From the NCBI GenBank assembly GCA_964569095.1, contig CAZMTB010000035.1, forward strand, positions 1-17,280: DNA of 17,280 nt. The letters run 5' to 3'. Source of the stretch: JALWSI01 sp964569095 [NCBI: uncultured Aquificales bacterium]. Lineage in GTDB: Bacteria > Thermosulfidibacterota > Thermosulfidibacteria > Thermosulfidibacterales. Within the stretch, counting starts at the first letter, position 1; each line of letters begins with the position of its first letter. The notes beneath the pieces are model-generated. The model saw only the letters and a list, made by a program, of their open reading frames with translations, was not told where the DNA came from and ran no database searches. The translations under genes and the position numbers were made by a program. Positions 7,441 to 14,519 of this stretch are shown here, piece after piece.

Positions 7441-7707
7441 GCACCGAAAGGCCCAAGAAGGGAACCCCTATCCGGCAGAAAACGGAGTGCACCTGAATTA
7501 AGGGTACCCGGACGGCGTCCTCCGATCCCCTTCGACAAAGAGGTGTTGAATAGAACTCTCCAGTGGGCTATCGTGGGCACCGCTTCACGGGAGGGGAAGA
7601 AAACCGCTCATCTAAGAGAGGAAGGCTTTCGTATTGCCACGGGAGGAGCGGTTGGGTATAAGCACCCCCCTGTTGCGGGAGAGATGCGTAGGTAAAGGAG
7701 ATGACCA
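7441..7707 (+). other. Unassigned 267-bp stretch upstream of rpmB; possible structured leader or small gene
   Basis: No recognised gene. Two things are visible. First, the frame of the preceding stop is open again from 7441 to a TAA at 7693-7695 (84 sense codons). Its only usual starts are late (GTG at about 7543), without a good ribosome site. The codons used (CGG, CGT, CCG, TTA) are unlike the neighbouring genes, so it is probably not coding. Second, perfect arms AACCGCTC (7602-7609) and GAGCGGTT (7646-7653) enclose a smaller GGC/GCC hairpin, followed by GGGT/ACCC (7654-7667), then the rpmB ribosome site AAGGAG at 7695-7700. That suits an RNA leader acting on rpmB-rpmI-rplT. I find no known riboswitch core, tRNA, tmRNA or RNase P motif. 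Confidence 0.35.
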
Positions 7708-7899
7708 ATGGCGAGAAGATGCGAGATATGCGGAAAAGGACCCATGTCTGGGCACAAGATAAGCCACGCCCACAATGTATCTAAGCGCAGGTTCATGCCC
7801 AACATCCAGAGGGTCAAGGTGGTGATGCCCAGCGGAGAGGTGAAGAGAATAAAGGTGTGCACCAAGTGCCTGAAGGCGGGCAAGGTGGTCAAGGCTTAA
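7708..7899 (+). CDS. rpmB: 50S ribosomal protein L28, zinc-binding form
   Basis: Small protein of the large ribosomal subunit. Seen: 63 residues: [28 protein letters not shown], then [11 protein letters not shown]. Four cysteines in two CxxC pairs (5/8 and 51/54) make this the zinc-ribbon (C+) version of L28, not the zinc-free paralogue that some bacteria switch to under zinc starvation. ATG at 7708 follows AAGGAG by 7 bases. It is followed 15 bp later by rpmI, so it probably heads the ribosomal mini-operon, a place usually held by infC. Confidence 0.97.
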   Translation: MARRCEICGKGPMSGHKISHAHNVSKRRFMPNIQRVKVVMPSGEVKRIKVCTKCLKAGKVVKA

Positions 7900-7914
7900 A
7901 CGGGGAGTGAGAAG

Positions 7915-8112
7915 ATGCCGAAGATGAAGAGCAACAAGAGTGCGGCCAAGAGGTTCAAGGTTACGGGGAAAGGTAGAATCATGAGGCGCAAGGCAGGGAA
8001 AAGCCACCTGCTGGAAGAGAAACCCGCAAAGAGAAAGAGAAGGCTCCGCAAGTCCGCCGAGCTCCCCAAGGAGGAGTTGAAGCGGGTGAGAAGGATGCTT
8101 CCCTACATTTGA
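7915..8112 (+). CDS. rpmI: 50S ribosomal protein L35
   Basis: Basic 65-residue protein of the large subunit. Seen: [20 protein letters not shown], the K/R-rich [28 protein letters not shown], and the terminal [11 protein letters not shown], all family signatures. Ribosome site GGGGAG precedes the ATG. The rpmI-rplT pairing is nearly universal in bacteria, and the gap to rplT is 14 bp. Confidence 0.98.
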   Translation: MPKMKSNKSAAKRFKVTGKGRIMRRKAGKSHLLEEKPAKRKRRLRKSAELPKEELKRVRRMLPYI

Positions 8113-8126
8113 GGAGGAGATAGAGA

Positions 8127-8483
8127 ATGCCCAGGGCAAAAGGCGGAACCAAAACAAGAAGAAGGCACAAGAAGTGGCTAAAGATGGCCAAAGGCAACTG
8201 GGGTGCCCGAGGCAACCTCTACGGCATGGCCAAAGAGACGGTCATAAAGGGCCACACCTATGCCTACCGTGACAGGAAGAACAGGAAGCGTGACTTCAGA
8301 AGGCTTTGGATAACCAGGATAAGCGCAGCAGTGCGCCAAGAGGGACTCTCGTATAGCCAGTTCATGGGAGGACTCAACAAGGCCGGAATAGTGATCAACC
8401 GCAAGATGCTTTCAGAGATGGCCATTCACGAGCCAGAGGCCTTCAAAAGGTTGGTGGAAGAAGCCAAGACCGCAATAAACTAA
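8127..8483 (+). CDS. rplT: 50S ribosomal protein L20
   Basis: 118-residue protein that binds 23S rRNA early in large-subunit assembly; in several bacteria it also represses its own operon by binding a leader RNA. Seen: [78 protein letters not shown], of full length. Ribosome site GAGGAGGAG is strong. Autogenous control through the folded region at 7602-7667 is possible but only inferred. Confidence 0.98.
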   Translation: MPRAKGGTKTRRRHKKWLKMAKGNWGARGNLYGMAKETVIKGHTYAYRDRKNRKRDFRRLWITRISAAVRQEGLSYSQFMGGLNKAGIVINRKMLSEMAIHEPEAFKRLVEEAKTAIN

Positions 8484-8504
8484 AAGAGAGGTAGTCGCTT
8501 AGCG

Positions 8505-9167
8505 GTGAAGTTCGTGGCAGTTCTGGGTATGGGTCGCTTTGGAAGCAGCGTGGCCCGTACCCTCGCCGACATGGGATGTCAGGTGCTGGCCATAGACCGC
8601 CGGGAAGACAAGATACGGGAGATAGAGGGAATAGTCACCCAGGCGGTTCAGATGGACGCCACCGACGAGAGGGCCCTGCGCGCAGTGGGCATTAAGGACG
8701 TAGACGCCGCGGTGGTGGCCATTGGAGCCGGCATGGAGGCAAGCATTCTGGCATCGCTTCTGCTCAAGGAGATGGGGGTACCCTATGTCATATCGAAGGC
8801 GGTCACCGCCACCCACGGAAGGGTACTGGAGAAGATAGGTTGTGACCGGGTGGTGTTTCCCGAGATAGAGATGGGGGTCAGGGTGGCCCGCCGCATAGTA
8901 TCCCCGGGAGTATTGGACGAGCTGGGCCTGGAGGGTGACTACGGGGTCTTCGAGCTCAAGGTGCCACCCCAGCTAAGCGACAAGAGCATCAAAGACATAG
9001 ACTTCAGAAACAAGTACGGCCTAACAATAATAGCCATAAAGAGCGGAGACAAGGAGATAAACATCGCCCCTCAACCCAGCGACAGGTTGAGAGAGGGCGA
9101 CATCATAGTTGTGATCGGCAGCAAGGAGAAGGCCGACCAGTTCGACCTCAAAGTCCAGCAGAAGTGA
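8505..9167 (+). CDS. KtrA/TrkA-type K+ uptake regulatory protein (RCK domains)
   Basis: Cytosolic gating subunit of a Ktr/Trk K+ channel. Seen: 220 residues: an RCK N-domain with Rossmann motif GMGRFG (8-13), acidic Asp31 at the end of strand 2, and VGIKDVDAAVVAIG; then an RCK-C (TrkA_C) domain from about 137 (LKVPPQLSDKSIKDIDFRNKYGLTIIAI, then RLREGDIIVVIGS). One RCK unit is the KtrA size; E. coli TrkA has two. The start is GTG at 8505, with GAGAGG about 14 bases upstream. The membrane partner (ktrB/trkH) is not in the window. The gene sits oddly between rplT and pheS, 21 bp after rplT, so it is probably co-transcribed with translation genes. Confidence 0.93.
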   Translation: MKFVAVLGMGRFGSSVARTLADMGCQVLAIDRREDKIREIEGIVTQAVQMDATDERALRAVGIKDVDAAVVAIGAGMEASILASLLLKEMGVPYVISKAVTATHGRVLEKIGCDRVVFPEIEMGVRVARRIVSPGVLDELGLEGDYGVFELKVPPQLSDKSIKDIDFRNKYGLTIIAIKSGDKEINIAPQPSDRLREGDIIVVIGSKEKADQFDLKVQQK

Positions 9168-9200
9168 TCTAAAAACCTTCTTGGAAAGAGGGGTTCACCA

Positions 9201-10232
9201 TTGCAAGAGAGACTCAAGGAGATAGAGGAACGGTTCAAGCAGGAGCTATCTGAGGTCTCTTCTCTCAAGGAGTTGAAGGATCTCAAGGTTAGGTACCTGG
9301 GTAAGAAGGGCAGCATCTCTCAACTGGCACGACAACTGGGCAGCATACCACCAGAAGAGCGCCCCGCAGCGGGAGAGGCCATAAACAGGCTGAAACGCCT
9401 CGCTGAAGAAGAGATACGAGGGGCAGAGTCTCGGGTGAAGGAACTGGAGGAGAGAAAAGCCCTGCAGAGAGAGACCTTAGACATCACACTTCCAGGGCGT
9501 CCCCCTCTGGTGGGCTCGCTGCACCCGGTCACCCTGGTGATGGAGGAGATAGAGAGGATATTCGTATCCTTCGGATTCCAGGTCGCCGAGGGTCCAGAGA
9601 TAGAGGTGGACTACTATAACTTCGAGGCACTCAACATACCACTGGATCACCCGGCCAGGGACATGCAGGACACCTTCTACATATCCGAAGAGCTGCTGCT
9701 TAGAACCCACACCTCTCCCGTGCAGATGAGGGTGATGGAAAGGTACACCCCACCCATCAGGATAATTGCCCCTGGCAAGGTGTACCGCTGCGACGCCGAC
9801 GTAAGCCACACTCCCATGTTCCATCAGGTGGAAGGCCTCATGGTGGGAGAAGACGTCACCTTCACCCAACTCAAAGGCCTGCTGGAAGAGTTTGCCAACA
9901 GGATGTTTGGAGACACCAAGGTGAGGTTCAGGCCCAGCTTCTTCCCCTTCACCGAGCCCAGCGCAGAGATGGACATAGGATGCGTGATATGCAAGGGGAA
10001 AGGCTGCAGGGTTTGCGGACACTCGGGATGGCTGGAGATACTGGGGTGCGGCATGGTGGATCCCGCCCTCTACAGGTACGCCGGTGCCGCCTACGACCCC
10101 GAGAAGATAACCGGGTTCGCCTTTGGCCTGGGAGTGGAGCGCATCGCCATGCTCAAGTACGGCATAAACGACATAAGGCTCTTCTACGAGAACGACCTCG
10201 GCTTTCTCAGCCAGTTCTCCTGCGAGAGGTGA
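9201..10232 (+). CDS. pheS: Phenylalanyl-tRNA synthetase alpha subunit
   Basis: Catalytic alpha chain of the alpha2-beta2 class II synthetase. Seen: 343 residues: an N-terminal coiled coil (1-95, for example RYLGKKGSISQLARQLG), then LPGRPPLVGSLHPVTLVMEEIERIF, the active-site segments FEALNIPLDHPARDMQDTFYI and LRTHTSPVQMRVM, YRCDADVSHTPMFHQVEGL, WLEILGCGMVDP and motif 3 FAFGLGVERIAMLKYGI. A small cysteine knuckle, CVICKGKGCRVC (Cys261, 264, 269, 272), is inserted before the WLEILG strand, as in many bacterial forms. The start is TTG at 9201, with AGAGGGG 7 bases upstream; no ATG fits. The stop is 4 bp before pheT. Confidence 0.98.
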   Translation: MQERLKEIEERFKQELSEVSSLKELKDLKVRYLGKKGSISQLARQLGSIPPEERPAAGEAINRLKRLAEEEIRGAESRVKELEERKALQRETLDITLPGRPPLVGSLHPVTLVMEEIERIFVSFGFQVAEGPEIEVDYYNFEALNIPLDHPARDMQDTFYISEELLLRTHTSPVQMRVMERYTPPIRIIAPGKVYRCDADVSHTPMFHQVEGLMVGEDVTFTQLKGLLEEFANRMFGDTKVRFRPSFFPFTEPSAEMDIGCVICKGKGCRVCGHSGWLEILGCGMVDPALYRYAGAAYDPEKITGFAFGLGVERIAMLKYGINDIRLFYENDLGFLSQFSCER

Positions 10233-10236
10233 TATA

Positions 10237-12648
10237 ATGCTTGTTAGCTACAGGTGGCTGAACGAATTGGTACCCTGCGAAGACCGATCACCAGAGGAAC
10301 TGGGAGAACTCATAACCATGGCAGGGGTGGAGGTAGAAGGAATAGAAGACCTCTCGGAGGGATTAAGGGAGGTGGTGGCCGGCATCATCACCAAGGCAGA
10401 ACCCCACCCCAAAAACAGGCACTGGTCGGTCTGCAGGGTCTCGGTGGGCAAGGAAGAGCTATCCATAGTGAGCGGAGCCCCCTATCTCGAGGTGGGTAAA
10501 AGGGTGGTGGTGGCGCTTCCAGGGGCAGAACTGCCCAACGGAAGCAAGGTGGAGACCGTTGAGCTCAAGGGAATAGAGTCACAAGGCAACCTGGTTTCAG
10601 AGATAGAACTCGGCCTCGCCGAGGAGGGCGAGGTGGAGACCGTTCTCTTTCTCGACGAGGACGTTCCTCCCGGCAGCGAAGTGACCTCCCTTCTCCACAT
10701 GGACGACAAGATTCTCGAGGTGTCCCCCACGCCAAACCGCCCCGACTGCTTGGGAGTGTTGGGGATAGCCCGGGAGGTCTCCACGATCCTCAAGAGACCT
10801 CTAACGCTCCCCGACACCAGCTGCCAGGAGATGGATAGGGAGGCATCGGAGTTCGTAACGGTGAAGATAACCGAACCCCACCTATGCCCAAGGTACGCTG
10901 CAAGGTACGTCGAAGGGGTGAGCGTTGCACCCTCTCCCCTCTGGATGAAGGTGAGGGTGAAGTCAGCAGGTATGAGACCCATAAACAACCTGGTAGACGT
11001 CACCAACTACGTGTTGATGGAGCTGGGACATCCACTCCACGCCTTTGACTACGACGATCTGGACGAACACACCATAGTCGTGAGACGGGCCAGAAAGGGA
11101 GAGATCATTGTCACCCTGGACGGGGTGGACCGGGAATTGGACAGGGACACCCTGCTGATAGCCGATGCATCGAGGGGAGTGGCCATTGCGGGAATCATGG
11201 GAGGCGCAAACTCCGAGGTTCGCCGTAGAAGCGAAAGGATCTTGATAGAGAGCGCCTTCTTCAACCCCATATCCATCAGAAGAACCTCGAAGCGGCTTGG
11301 ACTACAAACGGAGGCATCGTACCGGTTCGAGAGGGGGATGGACATAGAGGGCCTCATCCTCGCTCTGGACAGAACCACCCACCTGATTCAGAAGGTGGCC
11401 GGAGGAGTGGCAGCCAAGGGTAGGGTTGACGAATATCCCCTACCGTACCAGCCCAAACGCCTCACTCTAAGGGAAGAGACGGTGAGAAAGGTGATGGGCA
11501 TATCCCTCTCTTCCAAGGAGATGGAAGAGACCCTGAAGAGGTTGGGATTCTCAACCGAGGTTGAAGGAGACTCCGTGGTTGCAGAGGTTCCGCCTTTCAG
11601 GGCCCACGACGTCACCAGAGAGATAGACCTGGTGGAAGAGGTGGCAAGGATTCACGGGTTCCACAAGATCCCCTCCGAGACCCTGAGGGGGGCCCTTCCA
11701 GAAAAGGTGGTGCCCTCCAGCAAAGACCTGCAGGAGGGTCTGAAGAACCTACTGGTGGGATGTGGACTGAGAGAGGTGATAACCTACAGCTTCATATCCC
11801 CAAAATGGCTGAAGCACTTAAAGCTACCCGAAGACGATCCCAGGCTAGATCCCGTGGAGCTACTCAACCCCCTAAGCGAAGACCTAAGCGTGATGAGAAC
11901 CACCATTCTACCCGGGCTCCTACAGGCAGCTGCAAAGAACCAACGCTCAAAGCACACCGACGGAGCCATCTTCGAAGTAGGAAGGGTATTCAGGAAGAGG
12001 GGCTCCGTAACCCTCGAAGAACCCTTGGCCCTGGCCTGCCTCATGATGGGTTCTCTTCCCCGGCATTGGAGCTCTCGTGGAGAGCAGTACGATCTGTACC
12101 ACATGAAAGGCGTTGCCGAGCTGGTGTGGAGGTGGCTGTTTGGATCGGAGCCTGCGGTCTCAGAGGCAGACGAGCCCTTTCTCCATCCTGGCAGATCTCT
12201 GGTTATGGAGGCAGAAAACACCAAACTGTTTGCCACGGTGGGAGAGTTGCACCCCAAGGTAGCCGACTCCTTCGGGTTAAAGGGAAGGGTATACGTGATG
12301 GAGATGTTATTGCCGGAAAGGCGGGAGACCGGAAAAGGGTTCTCCTTCACGCCCCCACCAAGGTTTCCAGCAACAACCAGGGACCTGTCGATAGTGGTGG
12401 ACAAAGAGACCTCTCACGGAGAACTGTTATCGGTACTCAAAAAAGCCGCCTCTCAACTCGTGGAAGAGATAGAATTGATCGACAGGTACGAAGGAGCTCC
12501 GCTTGAAGAAGGAGAGGTAAGCCTCACCTACTCTTTCCGCTACCGGGCCCCAGACAGAACTCTCACAGACGAAGAAGTAGAGTCGCTACACAATTCCCTT
12601 GCAGAGAAAATCGTATCGGAGATAGGCGCTAGAATACGGGGCAAATAG
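10237..12648 (+). CDS. pheT: Phenylalanyl-tRNA synthetase beta subunit
   Basis: Beta chain of PheRS: tRNA binding, editing of Tyr-tRNA-Phe and structural support. Seen: 803 residues, full length. The B1 domain is 1-40, the EMAP-type tRNA_bind domain about 43-150, the B3/B4 editing domain about 210-375 (MRPINNLVDVTNYVLMELGHPLHAFD, GIMGGANSEV, LQTEASYRFERGMD), B5 about 405-480 (VPPFRAHDVTREIDLVEEVARIHG), the catalytic-like core 490-690, and the C-terminal FDX-ACB domain 708-803 (FPATTRDLSIVVDKETSHGELL). In the tRNA_bind domain the usual HPNADKL motif reads HPKNRHW (57-63), an oddity. ATG at 10237 has GAGAGGTGA upstream. The gene ends 22 bp before a strong terminator. Confidence 0.98.
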   Translation: MLVSYRWLNELVPCEDRSPEELGELITMAGVEVEGIEDLSEGLREVVAGIITKAEPHPKNRHWSVCRVSVGKEELSIVSGAPYLEVGKRVVVALPGAELPNGSKVETVELKGIESQGNLVSEIELGLAEEGEVETVLFLDEDVPPGSEVTSLLHMDDKILEVSPTPNRPDCLGVLGIAREVSTILKRPLTLPDTSCQEMDREASEFVTVKITEPHLCPRYAARYVEGVSVAPSPLWMKVRVKSAGMRPINNLVDVTNYVLMELGHPLHAFDYDDLDEHTIVVRRARKGEIIVTLDGVDRELDRDTLLIADASRGVAIAGIMGGANSEVRRRSERILIESAFFNPISIRRTSKRLGLQTEASYRFERGMDIEGLILALDRTTHLIQKVAGGVAAKGRVDEYPLPYQPKRLTLREETVRKVMGISLSSKEMEETLKRLGFSTEVEGDSVVAEVPPFRAHDVTREIDLVEEVARIHGFHKIPSETLRGALPEKVVPSSKDLQEGLKNLLVGCGLREVITYSFISPKWLKHLKLPEDDPRLDPVELLNPLSEDLSVMRTTILPGLLQAAAKNQRSKHTDGAIFEVGRVFRKRGSVTLEEPLALACLMMGSLPRHWSSRGEQYDLYHMKGVAELVWRWLFGSEPAVSEADEPFLHPGRSLVMEAENTKLFATVGELHPKVADSFGLKGRVYVMEMLLPERRETGKGFSFTPPPRFPATTRDLSIVVDKETSHGELLSVLKKAASQLVEEIELIDRYEGAPLEEGEVSLTYSFRYRAPDRTLTDEEVESLHNSLAEKIVSEIGARIRGK

Positions 12649-12670
12649 AGAACCAATTCTAAGAAGAAAA

Positions 12671-12705
12671 AGGACCTTCGGGATGAATCCGAAGGTCCTT
12701 TTTTA
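12671..12705 (+). terminator. Rho-independent terminator of pheST
   Basis: Arms AGGACCTTCGG (12671-12681) and CCGAAGGTCCT (12689-12699) form an 11-bp stem with a 7-base loop, followed directly by a run of T. The A-run before the left arm makes it usable in both directions. Confidence 0.93.
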
Positions 12706-12760
12706 TTTAATTAAACATGCGAAGTTCACAATAATACCAATAAAAAACGAAAATAAGGTA

Positions 12761-12789
12761 TTGACTTATCCAGAAACAAGATGTAGATA
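12761..12789 (+). promoter_or_regulatory. Promoter for the secreted PKD/PPC protein
   Basis: -35 TTGACT (12761-12766), a 17-base spacer, and -10 TAGATA (12784-12789). Alternatively GATAAT (12786-12791, five of six) lies at spacing 19. An A/T-rich stretch (12700-12760) upstream could act as an UP element. Transcription would start near 12796-12798, downstream of the ATG at 12790, which supports the GTG start at 12832. Confidence 0.6.
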
Positions 12790-12831
12790 ATGAGTCAAAA
12801 TCAGCGCTACTATCAGAGGAGGAGACAGGCA

Positions 12832-14424
12832 GTGGGAAACAAAAGAAGAAAGATAGTGAGAGATCTGTGTAGAGTAATAGGGCTGTTATTCGCTCTATTA
12901 CTGGGCATTGGCACGGCAAACGGCAATGCCACAGAGTCACCGTTCTCACCACCAACATTCTCTTTCACTCTATCTGCTTCTCGGGGAGCAGCACCCCTAA
13001 CAGTCATCGCCCAGCCAATGGTTAGCGGAGAAACCGGAGATTTTGGATGGGACTGGAACGGTGATGGAAAGGTGGATGAGGTATCTCATTACAAGACTCA
13101 ACACCAATACACTGAGACGGGAGATTTTGACGTAAATGCGTGGCTGTATGCAGACAGTGGACAAACATATGCCGCAGACAAGAAGGTACATCTCAGCGTT
13201 ACGAACTCATTTACAGGACCATCTGGAACAGGAACCGACACTAACAATCACGATTGGAGTACGGCAGAATTACTACCCCTTGACGGTACAGTTTACCGCC
13301 ATCTTGGAGCAAACAGCTATCACTTCTATACCATAAAGGTATACGAAGCAGGCAACTACATGATAAAGACCTGGGGGTTAGACTCTGCCTCTCGTAATGC
13401 AGGAGCGGTGGTGACTCTATACTCGGAAATAGGCTTCGTTAAAGTGAGATCTGGCTCTTCTACTGGAGGAAAGTTCGGATACATGGTGGTGAACCTAGAC
13501 AAGGGCTCCTACACAATAGAGGTGATAAACTACGGCTCTGAGATAAATTACGGCTTAACCTTTGAGAAGGACACGGGAGAAACCCCCAGCAACACGGGTG
13601 GTGATACGGGGGGAGATACTGGTGGAGATACCGGAGGAACCGGTGGCATTCATCCAGACGCAACGCCTCTCGCGTGCGGTGCAACGAAGACTGCAACCCT
13701 CTCCACCGTGGGACAGTGGTACCAGTTCTCCCTAAGCAGCGACGCTCAGGTCACCATAACCACCGCCAAGGCAGGCAACTCCTTCGCCAGCGGTGCGCAG
13801 GTTACCCTGTACGACGCCTCAGACAGCCAGCTCGCCACAGACGGCGGCTCCACCACCTTCGGAACCATCTCACGCTCCCTGGTTAGCGGAACCTACTACA
13901 TCCTGGTTAAGGCCATTGAAGGCTCAACCATAGGCAGTTACACCATCACTCTCGCCTGCACCAGCGGTGGAGGAGAATCGTCAGGTGGAGAAGACAACGG
14001 GACCCTCTCCGTACCAACCTCTCCAACGGTAGAGCTGGTTCCCCTTCCCGATACGGGACCCACCCCCGCCTATCCCCTGGCCCTTCACGCAGACAAGGGC
14101 ATGTACACCCTCATTCTTGGCACCGGAAAGTACTCGTCTGCTGTGGACGTCTACGTGATAGCGATACTACCCACGGGCGAGTGGTGGATCTTCAAGAGGT
14201 ACACCAACGAGGCCGGTCTAACCACGCAGTTTGAGCCTTACGTGGCCAACACCACCGAACCCACCGATGGAACCTCGGATGTCCTCATGAAGATGCCCTC
14301 CAACGCATTCCCCAAGGGAACCACCTTCTTCTACTTCCTGGTGGTGAACGCAGGAACAGACATAACCAAGATGGACTGGGAGAAGGACGGATACCTGTTA
14401 CAGTACTTCTCCGTAATTCACTAA
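12832..14424 (+). CDS. Secreted protein with PKD domain, two PPC domains and a C-terminal domain of unknown function
   Basis: Probable cell-surface or extracellular beta-sandwich protein; no catalytic domain is visible. I choose GTG at 12832: it has AGGAGGAG 7-8 bases upstream and gives a normal signal peptide (GNKRRKIVRDLCRV, hydrophobic IGLLFALLLGIG, cleavage near TANGNA). The in-frame ATG at 12790 lies inside the -10 region. Numbering from GTG: a PKD-like domain about 42-126, with a Ca2+-loop-like DWNGDGKVDE; PPC-like domain 1 about 146-245; a TGGD-repeat linker 255-272; PPC-like domain 2 about 276-376 (WYQFSLSSDAQVTI, VSGTYYILVKA); a Gly/Ser linker; and a terminal domain 390-530. Composition changes at the linker: 42% GC at 13081-13140 against 65% at 13741-13800. 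It is monocistronic. Function unknown: adhesion, or carriage of a partner, is possible. Confidence 0.85.
   Translation: MGNKRRKIVRDLCRVIGLLFALLLGIGTANGNATESPFSPPTFSFTLSASRGAAPLTVIAQPMVSGETGDFGWDWNGDGKVDEVSHYKTQHQYTETGDFDVNAWLYADSGQTYAADKKVHLSVTNSFTGPSGTGTDTNNHDWSTAELLPLDGTVYRHLGANSYHFYTIKVYEAGNYMIKTWGLDSASRNAGAVVTLYSEIGFVKVRSGSSTGGKFGYMVVNLDKGSYTIEVINYGSEINYGLTFEKDTGETPSNTGGDTGGDTGGDTGGTGGIHPDATPLACGATKTATLSTVGQWYQFSLSSDAQVTITTAKAGNSFASGAQVTLYDASDSQLATDGGSTTFGTISRSLVSGTYYILVKAIEGSTIGSYTITLACTSGGGESSGGEDNGTLSVPTSPTVELVPLPDTGPTPAYPLALHADKGMYTLILGTGKYSSAVDVYVIAILPTGEWWIFKRYTNEAGLTTQFEPYVANTTEPTDGTSDVLMKMPSNAFPKGTTFFYFLVVNAGTDITKMDWEKDGYLLQYFSVIH
13594..13647 (+). repeat. 12-bp tandem repeat encoding a TGGD linker
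   Basis: Three 12-base units encoding Gly-Gly-Asp-Thr (GGT-GGT-GAT-ACG, GGG-GGA-GAT-ACT, GGT-GGA-GAT-ACC), then GGA-GGA-ACC-GGT-GGC. The units differ at third codon positions, so the amino-acid repeat is conserved more than the DNA. It joins PPC-like domains 1 and 2 and marks the base-composition boundary in the gene. Confidence 0.85.
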
Positions 14425-14435
14425 AACAACAACCA

Positions 14436-14451
14436 GTCCCCTACAGGGGAC
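14436..14451. terminator. Short hairpin between convergent genes
   Basis: GTCCCCT (14436-14442) and AGGGGAC (14445-14451) pair. On the minus strand it is followed by a T-rich segment (TGGTTGTTGTTTTAG), so it may end the thioredoxin operon, which stops at 14520. On the plus strand no T-run follows. Confidence 0.4.
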
Positions 14452-14473
14452 GCGCAAAGCACCTCCCTCGACC

Positions 14474-14515
14474 GGGGTGAGGGATGCTCCCCTCTCCCTC
14501 ACCCCCTCCTTTTTT
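14474..14515 (+). terminator. Rho-independent terminator of the PKD/PPC gene
   Basis: Arms GGGGTGAGGGA (14474-14484) and TCCCTCACCCC (14495-14505) form an 11-bp stem with a 10-base loop, followed by CTCC and six T (14510-14515). It lies 50 bp after the stop codon, at the junction with the convergent operon. Confidence 0.88.
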
Positions 14516-14519
14516 CTAC

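Noticed and set aside
7441-7707. tRNA, tmRNA, RNase P, SRP or known riboswitch
   Set aside because: No T-arm with acceptor pairing, no GAGGAAAGUCC, no SRP apical loop and no known aptamer core could be found by eye.
7612-8157. 181-residue minus-strand frame
   Set aside because: Antisense across rpmB and rpmI, low-complexity Leu/His/Ser composition, no ribosome site.
9168-9200. T-box or Phe attenuator before pheS
   Set aside because: The gap is only 33 bases, with no leader peptide or hairpin large enough.
11760-12506. 248-residue plus frame and 206-residue minus frame inside pheT
   Set aside because: Both overlap intact PheT core and FDX-ACB domain sequence. They are Arg/Ser-rich with no start signals.
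12790-12831. ATG at 12790 as start of the secreted protein
   Set aside because: It has no ribosome site and lies inside the predicted -10 element. GTG 12832 has AGGAGGAG and gives a standard signal peptide.
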